This document shows, in pieces, positions 8,503-20,281 of a DNA stretch of 64,000 nt. Positions within the stretch are counted from its first letter, which is position 1; the number at the start of each line of letters is the position of its first letter. The translations under genes and the position numbers were made by a program. The notes below the pieces were generated by a model. It saw only the letters and a program-made list of their open reading frames with translations. It was not told the DNA's origin and did not search any database. Source of the stretch: Paracoccaceae bacterium (GTDB taxonomy: Bacteria; Pseudomonadota; Alphaproteobacteria; Rhodobacterales; Rhodobacteraceae). Where the stretch lies: the NCBI GenBank assembly GCA_020622085.1, contig JAHRYM010000001.1, positions 1,573,293 through 1,637,292 of the forward strand, in the 5' to 3' direction.

Positions 8503-9189
8503 TCAAGGATTATTCGCAATATCCTTCAATGCAGTGATATTACGTCCATAAACATCAGGCGCGTCAATCGATCCGCCGGAAAACACGGCATTTCCCGCCA
8601 CAAAGACATCGGCACCCGCGCGGGCGATGTCGGCGATCGTGTCCTTTGCAACGCCGCCATCGATTTCAATGTGGATCGGACGATCGCCGATCAACCGGCG
8701 CAGCCGCTCGATCTTGATCAACTGAGAGCGGATGAATTTCTGTCCGCCAAATCCAGGGTTTACGCCCATGACATTCACCAGATCGACAAGGTCCAGCAGG
8801 TTGTCGAGCGCCTCGACGGGCGTGCCCGGATTGATCGCGATACCCGGTCGGGCACCGGCCGCGCGGATCGCCTGAAGGCTGCGGTGCATGTGCGGACCGG
8901 CCTCGACATGGACCGAAATGAAATCGGCGCCGGCATCCGCAAAGGCTTCGATATAGGTATCCACGGGCGCGATCATCAGATGGACGTCCATGACCGTCTT
9001 GATATGCGGCCGGATCGCGCGGCAAGTCTGCGGGCCAAAGGTGATGTTGGGAACGAAATGGCCATCCATGACATCGACATGGACCCAGTCGGCGCCCTGG
9101 GCCTCGATGGCGCGGATTTCGGCGCCGAAGTTCGAGAAATCGGCAGAAAGGATCGAGGGGGCGATCTTGGGGCGGCGATCAAAGTTCAT
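8503..9189 (-). CDS. rpe: Ribulose-phosphate 3-epimerase
   Basis: Interconverts ribulose 5-phosphate and xylulose 5-phosphate in the pentose phosphate and Calvin pathways. The 228-residue TIM barrel shows the family N-terminus (KIAPSILSADFSNFG), the metal/catalytic strand WVHVDVMDGHFVPN, and the phosphate-binding FVAGNAVF near the C-terminus. ATG at 9189 has GGAG 8 bases upstream; an in-frame ATG-less extension to 9243 is not needed. It is the first gene of an rpe-peroxiredoxin-gph unit. Confidence 0.96.
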   Translation of the reverse strand: MNFDRRPKIAPSILSADFSNFGAEIRAIEAQGADWVHVDVMDGHFVPNITFGPQTCRAIRPHIKTVMDVHLMIAPVDTYIEAFADAGADFISVHVEAGPHMHRSLQAIRAAGARPGIAINPGTPVEALDNLLDLVDLVNVMGVNPGFGGQKFIRSQLIKIERLRRLIGDRPIHIEIDGGVAKDTIADIARAGADVFVAGNAVFSGGSIDAPDVYGRNITALKDIANNP

Positions 9190-9340
9190 GGCGGGTCTCC
9201 TTGCTTGTGTGGTAACGTCAACGCCAACCAAGGTAAAGAGCATGCCGGGACAGCCATATGGTTTACATAATACTGATTATCGGACTTGCGCGTTTGCAGA
9301 TCGCCCGCAGCCGCCGAAATCTTGTGGCGCAGGTTCCGTC

Positions 9341-9568
9341 ATGCCGGACTCCGCGCTCGCGGCGGAACCTTCCGATCTGGTGAAGGCCAGCCCCCTCCTG
9401 ACAGGACTCTGGGCCAGTGGGCATCTGGCCCCGCAGGAGATCGAGCGCCGTGCCCAAGGCGCACAACGCCTCAAGGCCGCGTTCTCGTCGATTCCCTGGC
9501 ACGCGCAAAAGGCAGCCAGATACCCGGACTACTGGAACGAGTTCTACGCCAGTTGCGCAACCTGGTAG
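9341..9568 (+). CDS. Small hypothetical protein
   Basis: A possible 75-residue protein in the gap between rpe and pgm, on the strand opposite to both. The C-terminal half (from LLTGLWASGHLAPQEIE onward) has balanced composition with Trp and Tyr near the end, which looks more like protein than random GC-rich reading. I do not recognise a family, and no clear SD precedes the ATG. It could still be a chance frame. Confidence 0.4.
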   Translation: MPDSALAAEPSDLVKASPLLTGLWASGHLAPQEIERRAQGAQRLKAAFSSIPWHAQKAARYPDYWNEFYASCATW

Positions 9569-9611
9569 AACGCGGCCATGGCGCGGTCGATGGATCGGCT
9601 GCGGCTTCTTC

Positions 9612-9626
9612 TTTGCTCAAATACTC
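9612..9626. other. Recurring 15-base motif, copy 1
   Basis: TTTGCTCAAATACTC lies between two complementary CTGCGGC/GCCGCAG arms (about 9599-9605 and 9628-9634), just beyond the end of pgm. A 13-of-15 match occurs at 38366-38380, also in a gap next to minus-strand genes. It may be part of a terminator or a short interspersed element. Confidence 0.45.
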
Positions 9627-9640
9627 AGGCCGCAGTTCCG

Positions 9641-11645
<2,005 letters not shown>

Positions 11646-12119
11646 ATGTACAACACGATCCTGCTTGCCTATGACGGAACCCAGGAGGGCCGGCTTGCCC
11701 TGCGTGAAGGTGCACGCATGGCACAGCTTTGCGGCGCGCGACGGGTCATCCTGCTGGCGGTGGTGGATCCTTCGGTCGGTCTGGCCATGGCCGTCGATCC
11801 CGTGGCCGGTTACCTGCCGCTTCACGAGGATATCGATTACCAGAAGATCCTCGATGTCGGTGTCGAGCGATTGAAGCTCATGGGACTTTCGCCCGAGGCT
11901 CGGCTCGAGGCGGGCATTCCGGCCGAACGCATCGCGGCTGTGGCTGCCGAAGTGGCTGCCGATCTGGTGGTGGTCGGCCATCACCGGCAAGGGGTCATGG
12001 CCAGGTGGCTGCATGGATCGGTGACCAATTCGCTGACCGACGCACTGGAATGCAGCCTTCTGGTCGCTCGTCAGGACATCGCCGACGAGGTGCTGTTTGG
12101 CGCCGAGGGGTTGCGCTGA
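11646..12119 (+). CDS. Universal stress protein, UspA family
   Basis: A 157-residue single-domain Usp. It begins with the family strand MYNTILLAYDGTQEGRLAL (ATP-binding Asp in the first loop) and ends with VVVGHHRQGVMARWLHGS. The latter carries the G-x2-G-x9-G-S type nucleotide-binding signature. These cytoplasmic proteins accumulate under starvation or respiratory stress. An SD GGAGG at 11636-11640 lies 5 bases before the ATG at 11646; the adjacent ATG at 11643 is a less well-spaced alternative. No partner gene is evident. Confidence 0.9.
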   Translation: MYNTILLAYDGTQEGRLALREGARMAQLCGARRVILLAVVDPSVGLAMAVDPVAGYLPLHEDIDYQKILDVGVERLKLMGLSPEARLEAGIPAERIAAVAAEVAADLVVVGHHRQGVMARWLHGSVTNSLTDALECSLLVARQDIADEVLFGAEGLR

Positions 12120-12258
12120 CGCCATACCCGGGTCCGCAAGGACCATGGCCTGAATTTCCGTGCCCGGGCGTTTTTGACCATTGCAGGATATTGCGCGGCA
12201 TGCCCCTGCCGTGACAGTCAGGTGTGACCAATATCCACGACGAATGACAAGGATTGCC

Positions 12259-12594
12259 ATGGGCCTGCTGCCTGCACTTGCGACCTATGCCACCGCGGCC
12301 CTGGCCGAGATTTCCGGCTGTTTTGCTGTCTGGGCCTGGTGGCGGCTCGGCGCCACGGCGCTGTGGCTGGTGCCGGGGGGCCTGTCTCTGGCGCTGTTTG
12401 CCTGGCTCCTGGCGCTTGCCCCGGTCGAATTTGCCGGGCGCGCCTATGCCGCCTACGGGGGCGTCTATATCGCCGCCTCGATCCTGTGGCTCTGGTGGGT
12501 CGAAGGCGTGAGGCCCGACCGCTGGGATGGCCTCGGGGCCGTTTGCGTGCTGGCCGGGGCTGCTGTGATCCTGTTCGCCCCGCGCGGGGCATGA
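12259..12594 (+). CDS. YnfA-family small membrane protein
   Basis: A 111-residue inner-membrane protein with about four hydrophobic helices, matching the YnfA/UPF0060 family in length. It contains the family block [22 protein letters not shown] and [22 protein letters not shown]. The family is related to small multidrug resistance proteins, but the transported substrate is not settled. AAGGA at 12249-12253 is 5 bases before ATG 12259; an ATG at 12244 lacks an SD. Confidence 0.9.
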   Translation: MGLLPALATYATAALAEISGCFAVWAWWRLGATALWLVPGGLSLALFAWLLALAPVEFAGRAYAAYGGVYIAASILWLWWVEGVRPDRWDGLGAVCVLAGAAVILFAPRGA

Positions 12595-12696
12595 GGCGGC
12601 TTTGCCCCGCGCGCGCCAGGTCCGGGCAATTTCCAGGCGTGACAACGGCAGTCGCACGGTTAGGGTGGGCCCCGTGATGTGCCCGGATTGACGACA

Positions 12697-13443
12697 ATGC
12701 CGCCCGACCCTCCTGCCCGCCCCTCGAAAGATCACACCGGCAAGAGCGGGACTGAAGCGGCCGGCATCGGTCCGGCCTGCGGGCCCGGCGCCGTTTCCGG
12801 GCCGCCGGGGGCGCTTTTGGCGGTTGTGGCGCTGGCCCCGGGACTGACCGATGATGCGCGCCGCGCGCTGGCTGCGCGGATCGTGGATGGCGATGGGCCG
12901 CGGTCCACAGGGGAAGAGCCAGGGCCGCCTGCCGGCCCCGCCTCCAGTCCGGACAGGGACGCGGAGTTTCGCGGCGATCTCTGCCGGTTGATTGAACGCA
13001 TCGCCGCCCTGTCGCCGGCCGACCCTGCGATGGCGGCACGTGCACGCCTTGATCTGGGCAAGGATCGCCGGGCCTGTTTTCACGCTGACCCGAACGGTGA
13101 GGTCGTCTTGCGGATCGCGGCGCCTGATCCTGCGTCCGGGCGGGATCTTGAGGTGATCACCAGCGGCGGCTGGACCGGGGCCTTTGCAGTAAGGCTCCCG
13201 CTGCGCCTTGCGGATGGCGTGGCGCTGGCCGCCTTTTCCGCGGGTGTGCTCGCCATGCTTTGCCCCGGACCTTCTGCGCGTGTCTGGGCGCGGATTGCAG
13301 GCGGGGGCACAGCCGGGGCGGAAAGCGCGTCGGTTCTGATGTTCCGGCTGGATCGCTACGGCGCCGAGGTCGTGCCGCAGCCCTTCATCCTGACGCAGGG
13401 CCTGCCGCGGGCAGCCGGGCCTGCAACGGGGGGTGACGGGTGA
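12697..13443 (+). CDS. Hypothetical protein, partner of the GT2-sulfotransferase fusion
   Basis: A roughly 248-residue protein I do not recognise. The first 55 residues are Pro/Gly/Ala-rich and probably disordered. The remainder (from LLAVVALAPGLTDDARRALA onward) is predicted soluble, with no signal peptide or clear membrane segment. It ends with strand-like RVWARIAGGG...SVLMFRLDRYG. The stop overlaps the GTG start of the next gene, so the two are probably translationally coupled and act together. The start is uncertain: ATG 12697 or GTG 12679, neither with a good SD. Confidence 0.6.
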   Translation: MPPDPPARPSKDHTGKSGTEAAGIGPACGPGAVSGPPGALLAVVALAPGLTDDARRALAARIVDGDGPRSTGEEPGPPAGPASSPDRDAEFRGDLCRLIERIAALSPADPAMAARARLDLGKDRRACFHADPNGEVVLRIAAPDPASGRDLEVITSGGWTGAFAVRLPLRLADGVALAAFSAGVLAMLCPGPSARVWARIAGGGTAGAESASVLMFRLDRYGAEVVPQPFILTQGLPRAAGPATGGDG

Positions 13444-16400
13444 TCATGCCCCCTGACGCGCCCCCCGATCTTTCGGTCATTCTGGTTGCGCTGAATGACC
13501 GCGCGGGGCTTTGGCAAAGCCTGTCGTCGATCCTGCTGCAACGCGGCCTGCGGATGGAAACCGTCGTGATGGACCGGGGCAGCAGCGATGGCAGTCCCGA
13601 TGCGCTGCGCGATCTTGGGGCGGCGAACCCCGGGCACGCGATCCGCAGCCGGTGCCTTTCCGGGGCCGCCCCGGGGGCTGCGCGACTGGCGGGCCTGCAT
13701 CTGGCTCTTGGACGACATGTGCTGTTTCTGACGGCGGGGGATGTTCTGGCGGGCCACGACCGGCTGGATGGCGTGCTCGGGACGGCTGCCGCCCGGATGC
13801 TGTTGGCGCCAGAGCCGGACGCAGGTGTTCTCCGCCGTGGCCCCGACGGCCTGCCGCTTCCGTCCTGGCCCCTGAACCCGGCGCAGGCGATCTTTCGGCG
13901 CGACTTCCTTCTGGACGAAGGCTTCGGCTTCGCCCCCGTCATCGACCAATGCGACGATGCGGGTCTTGTCTGGGCGGCGCTGATCCGGGCGCGGCAAGCC
14001 ACGCCCCTTGCCCGGCCGATCCTGGCTGCCACAGATGCGGCACCGCGTTCCGGTGCGCAAGCCGGCGGCGGCGAAAAGATGGGCCTGATGGATGCCAGCG
14101 CCTGTCTGGCAGAACTGCGGGCGATTCTGGCCGCGCTGGATGCCGATCGCACCCACCAGAGCATCAGCCCGCAGATCGAAGCCTGGGCTTCGCTCCATGT
14201 CCTGGCCTCGCTCATGGCGCGGTGGCGGCACCTCTGGACGGCGGATGGCGCCGCACCGGGCGCTGGCGTTGAACGGGGGCAAGCATCAAGGATCCGGGAG
14301 TTGATCACGCGGATCACCGCAAACTCCGGCCCGCTCTGGTCGCGGCCCTGCGACATCGACCTTGGCGCGCGCGCCGAGGATGACCGGATCAGCGGCAGGC
14401 TTGACCTGCTTTGCCAAGGCCTCCGCACCGGCGACACGGATGTGCTTGGGGCCATCCACAGGGGCCGACCGATCCCGCTGGCGCGGCTTCATGCAATGGC
14501 AGGCGCGCGTCCCGGGGGGGCGGCGCAAGATCATCCCGCGGCGACGGCTTGCGGGCTGCATCCTGCCCGCACCGGCCCCGCCCACACCGACCCTGCCCGC
14601 ACTGGCCGGGCCCTCGCCCATCGCGCCCTCGCCTTTTGCCGCAATGCGCCTTCGGTGCACGACCGTGGTCCGGGCGGAGATCTGCCGCCGCGCATCCTTT
14701 TGCATGTTGGCGGCATGAAGACTGGCAGCTCGGCGCTTCAGAACTGGTTCGAGCTGAACCGCGCGGCCCTGCTGTCGCAGGGGTTCCTCTATCCCGCGAC
14801 CGGCACCTTCCGCGAAACCGGCCTGCGCAGCGATCGCAATCCGGGTCATGCGCTTCTGGTCTCGGCGCTTTTGCAACCGGGGCGGCGGTCGGCGATGCTG
14901 GGGGCGCTGCACGAGGAACTGGCCGCCCTTCCCCTGCCTCCGCATACGCTGCTCCTGTCGGCGGAAACCATCGTTGCACCGGGCCTGTGGATGAACGGTC
15001 AGGGGATCGGCCGGCTCACGGCCGTGCTTGGCGCGGGGGTCGAGGTCATCTGGCTTCATCGCGCGGCCCCCGGATGGATTGACTCGATCCACCGCGAGTT
15101 GATGTGCCATCCGCATATTCCGCACCCGTCACGCGATGCGCTTTGGCAAACCTATGCCGCCGAAGGCCTGCTCGATAACGATCATGTCGCCGGTATCCTG
15201 CGTGCGGCGGCGAATGTGACGCGGCTCCACGCCGCTGCACATGAGGAGGTGCGCAAGGCGCCGGGGGGCACGGCGGCATATGTCTGTTCGGTTGCCGGCA
15301 TCAACGCGACCGGATTCCAGCCGCTTGCAGACGACAGTGCAAACCTTTCCCATACTGCCGGTCAGGCCGAACTGATCGCCCTCGTCAAGCGCATTCCCGG
15401 GCTGGGGGCCGCGGCCCGGGAAGAGGCGCTCCGCCGCATCGCCCTTATGGCCGGGACGGACGGAGGCAACCCGCAGGCGCTGGCAATCCTGCCCCGATTG
15501 CTTGCGGATTGCGACGGGTTTCCGCAGGCACCAGCGCGCGTCGGTTCCATCGAGCAGGCGGGGCAATCCGACGGTTTTCGGCTGTTTCGCCTGGGGCTTG
15601 CCGGTGTCTGCCTTTGCCTGCCTCCCGGGCAGGAATGGCAGGTCGCATCGTTGATCGCACCCGCCCTGCCCGACCACGAGGCAAGGATCGTGCGGTTCCG
15701 GAACACCACTCTGGCGCTGGTCGATCATGCGACGCTCGTGCAGTTGCACCGCAGGACCGGGGCTGTGACGTTGCGACTTCAGTCGGCCGGCAAAGAGACG
15801 ACCTGCCGCCTTGTGCTGGTGCAGGATCATGGCCGCGTCACGGCTGGATTTCCCGATGCCCCGCCTGCCCCCGCGCCTCCGTGGCTTCGCCGGAACCCCG
15901 GGGCGGCGGTTGGTGACACCGGTTGCGAAATCCTGATCCTGCAGGAAGACGGCAAAGGGATGGAGCCCGCGCAGGCGATGGCGAGGATCATGGCAGCCTC
16001 TGGCGGGCCGGATCTGCCCTGGGCCGATGCGCCCGAAAGCGGTTCCTGGCGCCTGGCTACGCCCGCCGATCCGGCGACCGGCTGGCGCGACTATTTCGAC
16101 GCCGCCGCCTATCTGGCCGCCAACCCCGACGTGGCAGAGGCCGGCGCCGATGCGGCCACACATCATGCCGCCCATGGCTGGCGCGAGGCCCGGCGCCTGT
16201 CGCCGGGGCTTGATGCCGACAGGCTCTGGTCAATGCTGGGCAGCGATGCGGACAGGGACGCCGACCCCTTCGCGCAGGTGGTCGCCCGGGGCACGCGCGT
16301 GATCCTTTCGGCCGGATCGGCCGGGGCCTTGCCGGAGCCCGGGGCCCCGGAGTCATTCCCCCCCGGCGCCACCGGCCCCCAATCTTGCACAAGGCCGCTG

Positions 16401-16760
16401 CCGCTGGCGCCTGACGACGAAAGCCTGATTGCCGCCGCCATCGACAGACCTTTCTATGCAAGCGCCGCCGGACGACCCTTCGCCGACGCACGCGAGGCGG
16501 CGAGGCACTATCTTTCGGTCGGCTGGAGGCTTGGACTTGATCCCTGTCCGGACTTTTCCTCCGATCTTTACGCGCTGGACCATGTCGATGTCCTTGCGGC
16601 GGGAATCGCGCCCTTTGCCCATTACCTGCGGTCGGGCCGGTCCGAGGGACGCAGCGCCTTCACGGTGGCCGAGGCAGGTGGGATCGCCTGCACGCCCGCC
16701 AATCCCGACGAAAGCCCCGGCACCGGACCGCAGGGGCAGGTTCCGGCCAAGAAAGGCTGA
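13440..16760 (+). CDS. Multidomain GT2-like glycosyltransferase / sulfotransferase-like protein with surface-polysaccharide repeats
   Basis: A 1106-residue protein with three visible modules. Residues about 8-130 read as a family 2 glycosyltransferase N-terminus (DLSVILVALNDRAGLWQSL, VVMDRGSSDGS, HVLFLTAGD). The expected acidic DxD after VLFL is TAGD, so activity may be altered. Residues about 417-660 start with ILLHVGGMKTGSSALQNWFE, which matches the PAPS 5'-phosphosulfate loop of sulfotransferases, followed by LLLSAETI and VIWLHRAAP strands. Residues about 880-922 (YFDAAAYLAANPDVAEAG) and 1003-1075 (HYLSVGWRLGLDP, HYLRSGRSEGRS) are the short repeats seen in surface-glycan biosynthesis proteins. 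The GTG at 13440 overlaps the upstream stop; ATG 13446 is the alternative. Likely role: synthesis or sulfation of an exported polysaccharide (inference). Confidence 0.75.
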   Translation: MIMPPDAPPDLSVILVALNDRAGLWQSLSSILLQRGLRMETVVMDRGSSDGSPDALRDLGAANPGHAIRSRCLSGAAPGAARLAGLHLALGRHVLFLTAGDVLAGHDRLDGVLGTAAARMLLAPEPDAGVLRRGPDGLPLPSWPLNPAQAIFRRDFLLDEGFGFAPVIDQCDDAGLVWAALIRARQATPLARPILAATDAAPRSGAQAGGGEKMGLMDASACLAELRAILAALDADRTHQSISPQIEAWASLHVLASLMARWRHLWTADGAAPGAGVERGQASRIRELITRITANSGPLWSRPCDIDLGARAEDDRISGRLDLLCQGLRTGDTDVLGAIHRGRPIPLARLHAMAGARPGGAAQDHPAATACGLHPARTGPAHTDPARTGRALAHRALAFCRNAPSVHDRGPGGDLPPRILLHVGGMKTGSSALQNWFELNRAALLSQGFLYPATGTFRETGLRSDRNPGHALLVSALLQPGRRSAMLGALHEELAALPLPPHTLLLSAETIVAPGLWMNGQGIGRLTAVLGAGVEVIWLHRAAPGWIDSIHRELMCHPHIPHPSRDALWQTYAAEGLLDNDHVAGILRAAANVTRLHAAAHEEVRKAPGGTAAYVCSVAGINATGFQPLADDSANLSHTAGQAELIALVKRIPGLGAAAREEALRRIALMAGTDGGNPQALAILPRLLADCDGFPQAPARVGSIEQAGQSDGFRLFRLGLAGVCLCLPPGQEWQVASLIAPALPDHEARIVRFRNTTLALVDHATLVQLHRRTGAVTLRLQSAGKETTCRLVLVQDHGRVTAGFPDAPPAPAPPWLRRNPGAAVGDTGCEILILQEDGKGMEPAQAMARIMAASGGPDLPWADAPESGSWRLATPADPATGWRDYFDAAAYLAANPDVAEAGADAATHHAAHGWREARRLSPGLDADRLWSMLGSDADRDADPFAQVVARGTRVILSAGSAGALPEPGAPESFPPGATGPQSCTRPLPLAPDDESLIAAAIDRPFYASAAGRPFADAREAARHYLSVGWRLGLDPCPDFSSDLYALDHVDVLAAGIAPFAHYLRSGRSEGRSAFTVAEAGGIACTPANPDESPGTGPQGQVPAKKG

Positions 16761-17101
16761 ACCGGCGCGGGAACGCCCGCCCCGAAAGCCGCGCCACGCC
16801 CCCCGGCCCGAGGTCTTTGGTGCATGGGACTGAAGCGCGGACAATGGTCGGAAAATCCGGCACCGGCAAGGCGCCGAAGGCATGTAGAACCCGGCGATCT
16901 GCTGTCCAGACCGGTCAATTTGCGTCGGGTTCCGGGCGGAAACCGTCGAATTTGTCGCTTGTGAATTGACGGATTGCAACGCATAACAATCCGACCGACC
17001 GCACGAAAAACGGCGAAAAACGCCTCGGGTGCAGGGGGGAGTCAGCACCTTGAAAGCCGCAAAGATGCGGAATTTCAACGTGTGCGCGAGGATGGGGGCT
17101 C
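16761..17101. other. Intergenic leader of the liv operon
   Basis: About 340 bases without a gene. The first part is very GC-rich. From about 16910 the sequence is more AT-rich and contains TTGTGA and CATAAC boxes 17 bases apart (about 16959-16987), a weak sigma-70-like promoter candidate for livH. The long untranslated leader could hold further regulation, but I recognise no known riboswitch. Confidence 0.35.
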
Positions 17102-18004
17102 ATGGAATACTTCATACAACAGACAGTCAACGGGATTACCCTTGGCTCGATCTACGGCATGATCGCGATCGGCTATACGATGGTCTACGGGATCATCGGC
17201 ATGATCAACTTCGCCCATGGCGACATCTTCATGCTGGGTGCCTTCGCGGCGCTGATCACCTTCCTGATCCTGACGGCGATCTTCACATCGGTCACGGTGG
17301 TTGTCGCGCTGATCGTGATGATGGCGGTCGCCATCCTGATGGCCAGCCTCTGGAACTGGACCATCGAGCGCATCGCCTATCGACCCCTGCGGGGATCGTT
17401 CCGGCTGGCGCCGCTGATCACCGCCATCGGCATGTCGATCGTGCTGTCGAACTTCATTCAGGTGACCCAGGGCCCGCGCAACAAGCCGATCCCGCAGCTT
17501 GTGTCGCAGGTCTATGACGTTTATGGCATCTCGATCTCGCTCAAGCAGATCCTGATCGTCGTCATCACCGTCGTGATGATGACCGCCTTCTGGTATCTGG
17601 TGAACCGCACCTCGCTGGGCCGGGCGCAGCGCGCGACCGAACAGGACCGCAAGATGGCCGCCCTTCTGGGGATCGATGTGGACCGCACCATCTCGATCAC
17701 CTTCATCATGGGTGCGGCGCTGGCGGCTGTCGCGGGCACCATGTATCTGATGTATTACGGCGTCGCGGTGTTCAGCGACGGCTTCACTCCGGGCGTCAAG
17801 GCCTTTACCGCCGCCGTTCTGGGCGGCATCGGCTCGCTTCCCGGCGCGCTTCTGGGCGGGCTTCTGATCGGCCTGATCGAGTCGCTCTGGTCGGCCTATT
17901 TCTCGATCGATTACAAGGATGTGGCGACCTTCTCGATACTTGCCATCGTCCTGATCTTCAAGCCCTCCGGCATCCTTGGACGCCCGGAAATCGAGAAGGT
18001 GTGA
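17102..18004 (+). CDS. livH: Branched-chain amino-acid ABC transporter permease LivH
   Basis: Inner-membrane permease of a HAAT-type ABC importer for leucine, isoleucine and valine. The 300-residue product begins with the diagnostic [21 protein letters not shown] and [14 protein letters not shown]. The LivH/LivM EAA-like loop ([21 protein letters not shown]) lies about residue 180. Hydrophobic segments cover most of the length. A GGGGG tract sits just before the ATG. It is the first gene of livH-M-G-F. Confidence 0.95.
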   Translation: MEYFIQQTVNGITLGSIYGMIAIGYTMVYGIIGMINFAHGDIFMLGAFAALITFLILTAIFTSVTVVVALIVMMAVAILMASLWNWTIERIAYRPLRGSFRLAPLITAIGMSIVLSNFIQVTQGPRNKPIPQLVSQVYDVYGISISLKQILIVVITVVMMTAFWYLVNRTSLGRAQRATEQDRKMAALLGIDVDRTISITFIMGAALAAVAGTMYLMYYGVAVFSDGFTPGVKAFTAAVLGGIGSLPGALLGGLLIGLIESLWSAYFSIDYKDVATFSILAIVLIFKPSGILGRPEIEKV

Positions 18005-18008
18005 TCCG

Positions 18009-19403
18009 ATGACCGTTTCTTCCACCAATCCCGCGGACAAGCAGCAGGGACTTGTTGCGCGCGGCCTGCGCGAGGCGTTCTTTGCCGGGCTGATCTCGCT
18101 GGGGATGTTCTCGCTTTATATCGGGCTCAAGACCGACCAGAACATGCGCAACGAACTGGTCCTGGTCACGCGCTGGGGCCTTCTGGCGACGCTCGTCATC
18201 CTGGCCATGATCGGGCGGTTCCTGATGATCGTCGTGGTTCAGCCCAGGCTGGCGGCGCGCAAGTCCGCCAAGGCCACCGCCGCCCATGGCCAGGCGGAAG
18301 TGCCGGGCTTCGTCGCCCGCAACCTGACCGCCATCGCGGTCGTCGCGCTGCTGTTGTTCCCGCCGGTGATCGTCAGCCTGTTCGGGATGCAGGGGTCGCT
18401 GAAGTGGATCGACAACTTCGGCATCCAGATCCTGATCTACGTCATGCTGGCCTGGGGGCTGAACATCGTCGTCGGCCTCGCGGGGCTTCTCGATCTGGGC
18501 TACGTCGCCTTCTACGCGGTCGGTGCCTATTCCTATGCCCTTCTGTCGACCTACTTCGGACTGTCCTTCTGGGTGCTGCTGCCGATGGCAGGGATCCTCG
18601 CTGCCTTCTGGGGCGTGATCCTCGGCTTCCCGGTGCTCAGGCTCCGGGGTGACTATCTGGCGGTCGTCACGCTGGCCTTCGGGGAAATCATCCGTCTTGT
18701 GCTGATCAACTGGGTCGAGGTCACCAAGGGCACCTTCGGGGTTTCCGGCATCGCCAAGGCTTCGGTCTTTGGCATCTGGTCCTTCGACGTCTCGGCGCCC
18801 AACAACTTCGCCAAGGCCTTCGACCTGCCGATGTCCTCGGCCTATTACAAGATCTTCCTGTTCTACGTGATCCTCGCCCTTTGCGCGGTGACGGCCTATG
18901 TCTCGATCCGGCTGCGCTCCATGCCGATCGGCCGCGCCTGGGAGGCGCTCCGCGAGGACGAGATCGCCTGCCGGTCGCTTGGCATCAACACCGTCACCAC
19001 GAAACTGACCGCCTTCGCCACCGGCGCGATGTTCGGCGGCTTTGCCGGTGCCTTCTTCGGCGCGCGGCAGGGGTTCGTGTCGCCCGAATCCTTCGTCTTC
19101 CTGGAATCGGCGGTGATCCTGGCCATCGTCGTGCTGGGCGGCATGGGGTCGCTGGTGGGCATCGCCATCGCGGCGGTCGTCATGGTCGGCGGCACCGAAC
19201 TCTTGCGCGAACTCACCTTCCTCAAGGCCATCTTCGGCCCCGACTTCACGCCCGAACTTTACCGGATGCTGATCTTCGGTCTGGCGATGGTCACCGTCAT
19301 GGTCCTCAAACCGCGCGGTTTCGTCGGCAGCCGCCAGCCCACGGCCTTCCTGCATGAACGCAAGGCCGTATCGGGAAGCTTCACCAAGGAAGGGCATGGC
19401 TGA
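18009..19403 (+). CDS. livM: Branched-chain amino-acid ABC transporter permease LivM
   Basis: Second permease of the Liv importer, 464 residues, longer than LivH because of an N-terminal segment with extra hydrophobic helices. The core contains the family motif [25 protein letters not shown] split across residues 150-180, and the coupling loop [23 protein letters not shown]. It starts 5 bases after livH, and its TGA overlaps the livG ATG by one base (TGATG). Confidence 0.95.
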   Translation: MTVSSTNPADKQQGLVARGLREAFFAGLISLGMFSLYIGLKTDQNMRNELVLVTRWGLLATLVILAMIGRFLMIVVVQPRLAARKSAKATAAHGQAEVPGFVARNLTAIAVVALLLFPPVIVSLFGMQGSLKWIDNFGIQILIYVMLAWGLNIVVGLAGLLDLGYVAFYAVGAYSYALLSTYFGLSFWVLLPMAGILAAFWGVILGFPVLRLRGDYLAVVTLAFGEIIRLVLINWVEVTKGTFGVSGIAKASVFGIWSFDVSAPNNFAKAFDLPMSSAYYKIFLFYVILALCAVTAYVSIRLRSMPIGRAWEALREDEIACRSLGINTVTTKLTAFATGAMFGGFAGAFFGARQGFVSPESFVFLESAVILAIVVLGGMGSLVGIAIAAVVMVGGTELLRELTFLKAIFGPDFTPELYRMLIFGLAMVTVMVLKPRGFVGSRQPTAFLHERKAVSGSFTKEGHG

Positions 19404-20281
19404 TGAGTGCCGCAGGAAATCCGATGAACAGCGATGTCATCCTCAGGGTCGAACACGTGACCATGCGCTTTGGCGGTCTTGTGGCGATCAACGACCTGTC
19501 CTTCGACGTGCGCCGGGGCGAGATCACCGCCCTGATCGGGCCGAACGGGGCAGGCAAGACCACCGTCTTCAACTGCGTGACCGGGTTCTATCGCCCCTCG
19601 ATGGGCATGATCTCGATGACGCAGAAGAACGGCACGGTCTGCAACCTTGAACGGATGACGGACTTCACCATCAACCGCGAGGCCAAGGTCGCCCGCACCT
19701 TCCAGAACATCCGGCTGTTTACCGGCCTCACCGTGCTGGAAAACCTGCTGGTCGCGCAGCACAACGTGCTGATGCGGGCCTCGGGCTACACCGTGCTGGG
19801 GCTTCTGGGCTTCAGGGGCTACCGCGATGCCTCGAAGGCCGCGATCGAGAATGCCAGGCACTGGCTTGAACGCGCGGACCTTCTGGACCGGGCCGACGAC
19901 CCGGCGGGCGATCTGTCCTACGGCGCGCAGCGCCGGCTGGAGATCGCGCGGGCGATGTGCACCGGGCCAGAGCTTCTGTGCCTTGATGAACCGGCGGCGG
20001 GCCTCAACCCGCGGGAATCGCTTGAACTGAACAAGCTCCTGCGGGGAATCCTTGCCGACACCGGCACGTCGCTTCTGCTGATCGAACACGACATGTCGGT
20101 GGTCATGGAAATTTCCGACCATGTCGTGGTGCTGGAATACGGCACCAAGATCTCGGACGGCACCCCCGACGAGGTGAAGAACGATCCCAAGGTGATCGCC
20201 GCCTATCTGGGCGTCGATGATGAGGAGGTCGACGAGGTTCTGGAAGAAATCACCCATGTGACGGACGAGGCCCAGGCATGA
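19403..20281 (+). CDS. livG: Branched-chain amino-acid ABC transporter ATP-binding protein LivG
   Basis: Cytoplasmic ATPase of the Liv importer. The 292-residue product has Walker A GPNGAGKTT (about residue 51) and the LivG-specific RTFQNIRLFTGLTVLENLLV. The signature region is degenerate (DLSYGAQRRLEIARAM), as usual for LivG. Walker B is LLCLDEPAAGLNP, and the H-loop is IEHDMSVVM. It overlaps livM by one base and livF by ATGA, showing tight coupling. The acidic C-terminal tail (DDEEVDEVLEEI) is slightly longer than in enteric LivG. Confidence 0.95.
   Translation: MSAAGNPMNSDVILRVEHVTMRFGGLVAINDLSFDVRRGEITALIGPNGAGKTTVFNCVTGFYRPSMGMISMTQKNGTVCNLERMTDFTINREAKVARTFQNIRLFTGLTVLENLLVAQHNVLMRASGYTVLGLLGFRGYRDASKAAIENARHWLERADLLDRADDPAGDLSYGAQRRLEIARAMCTGPELLCLDEPAAGLNPRESLELNKLLRGILADTGTSLLLIEHDMSVVMEISDHVVVLEYGTKISDGTPDEVKNDPKVIAAYLGVDDEEVDEVLEEITHVTDEAQA

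Noticed and set aside
13440-16760. Possible tandem cassette behind the GC-rich glycan gene
   Set aside because: The C-terminal repeats are degenerate protein repeats, not DNA tandem repeats.
17075-19397. Long minus-strand frames opposite livH and livM
   Set aside because: Asp/His/Arg-rich low-complexity translations antisense to well-conserved permeases.
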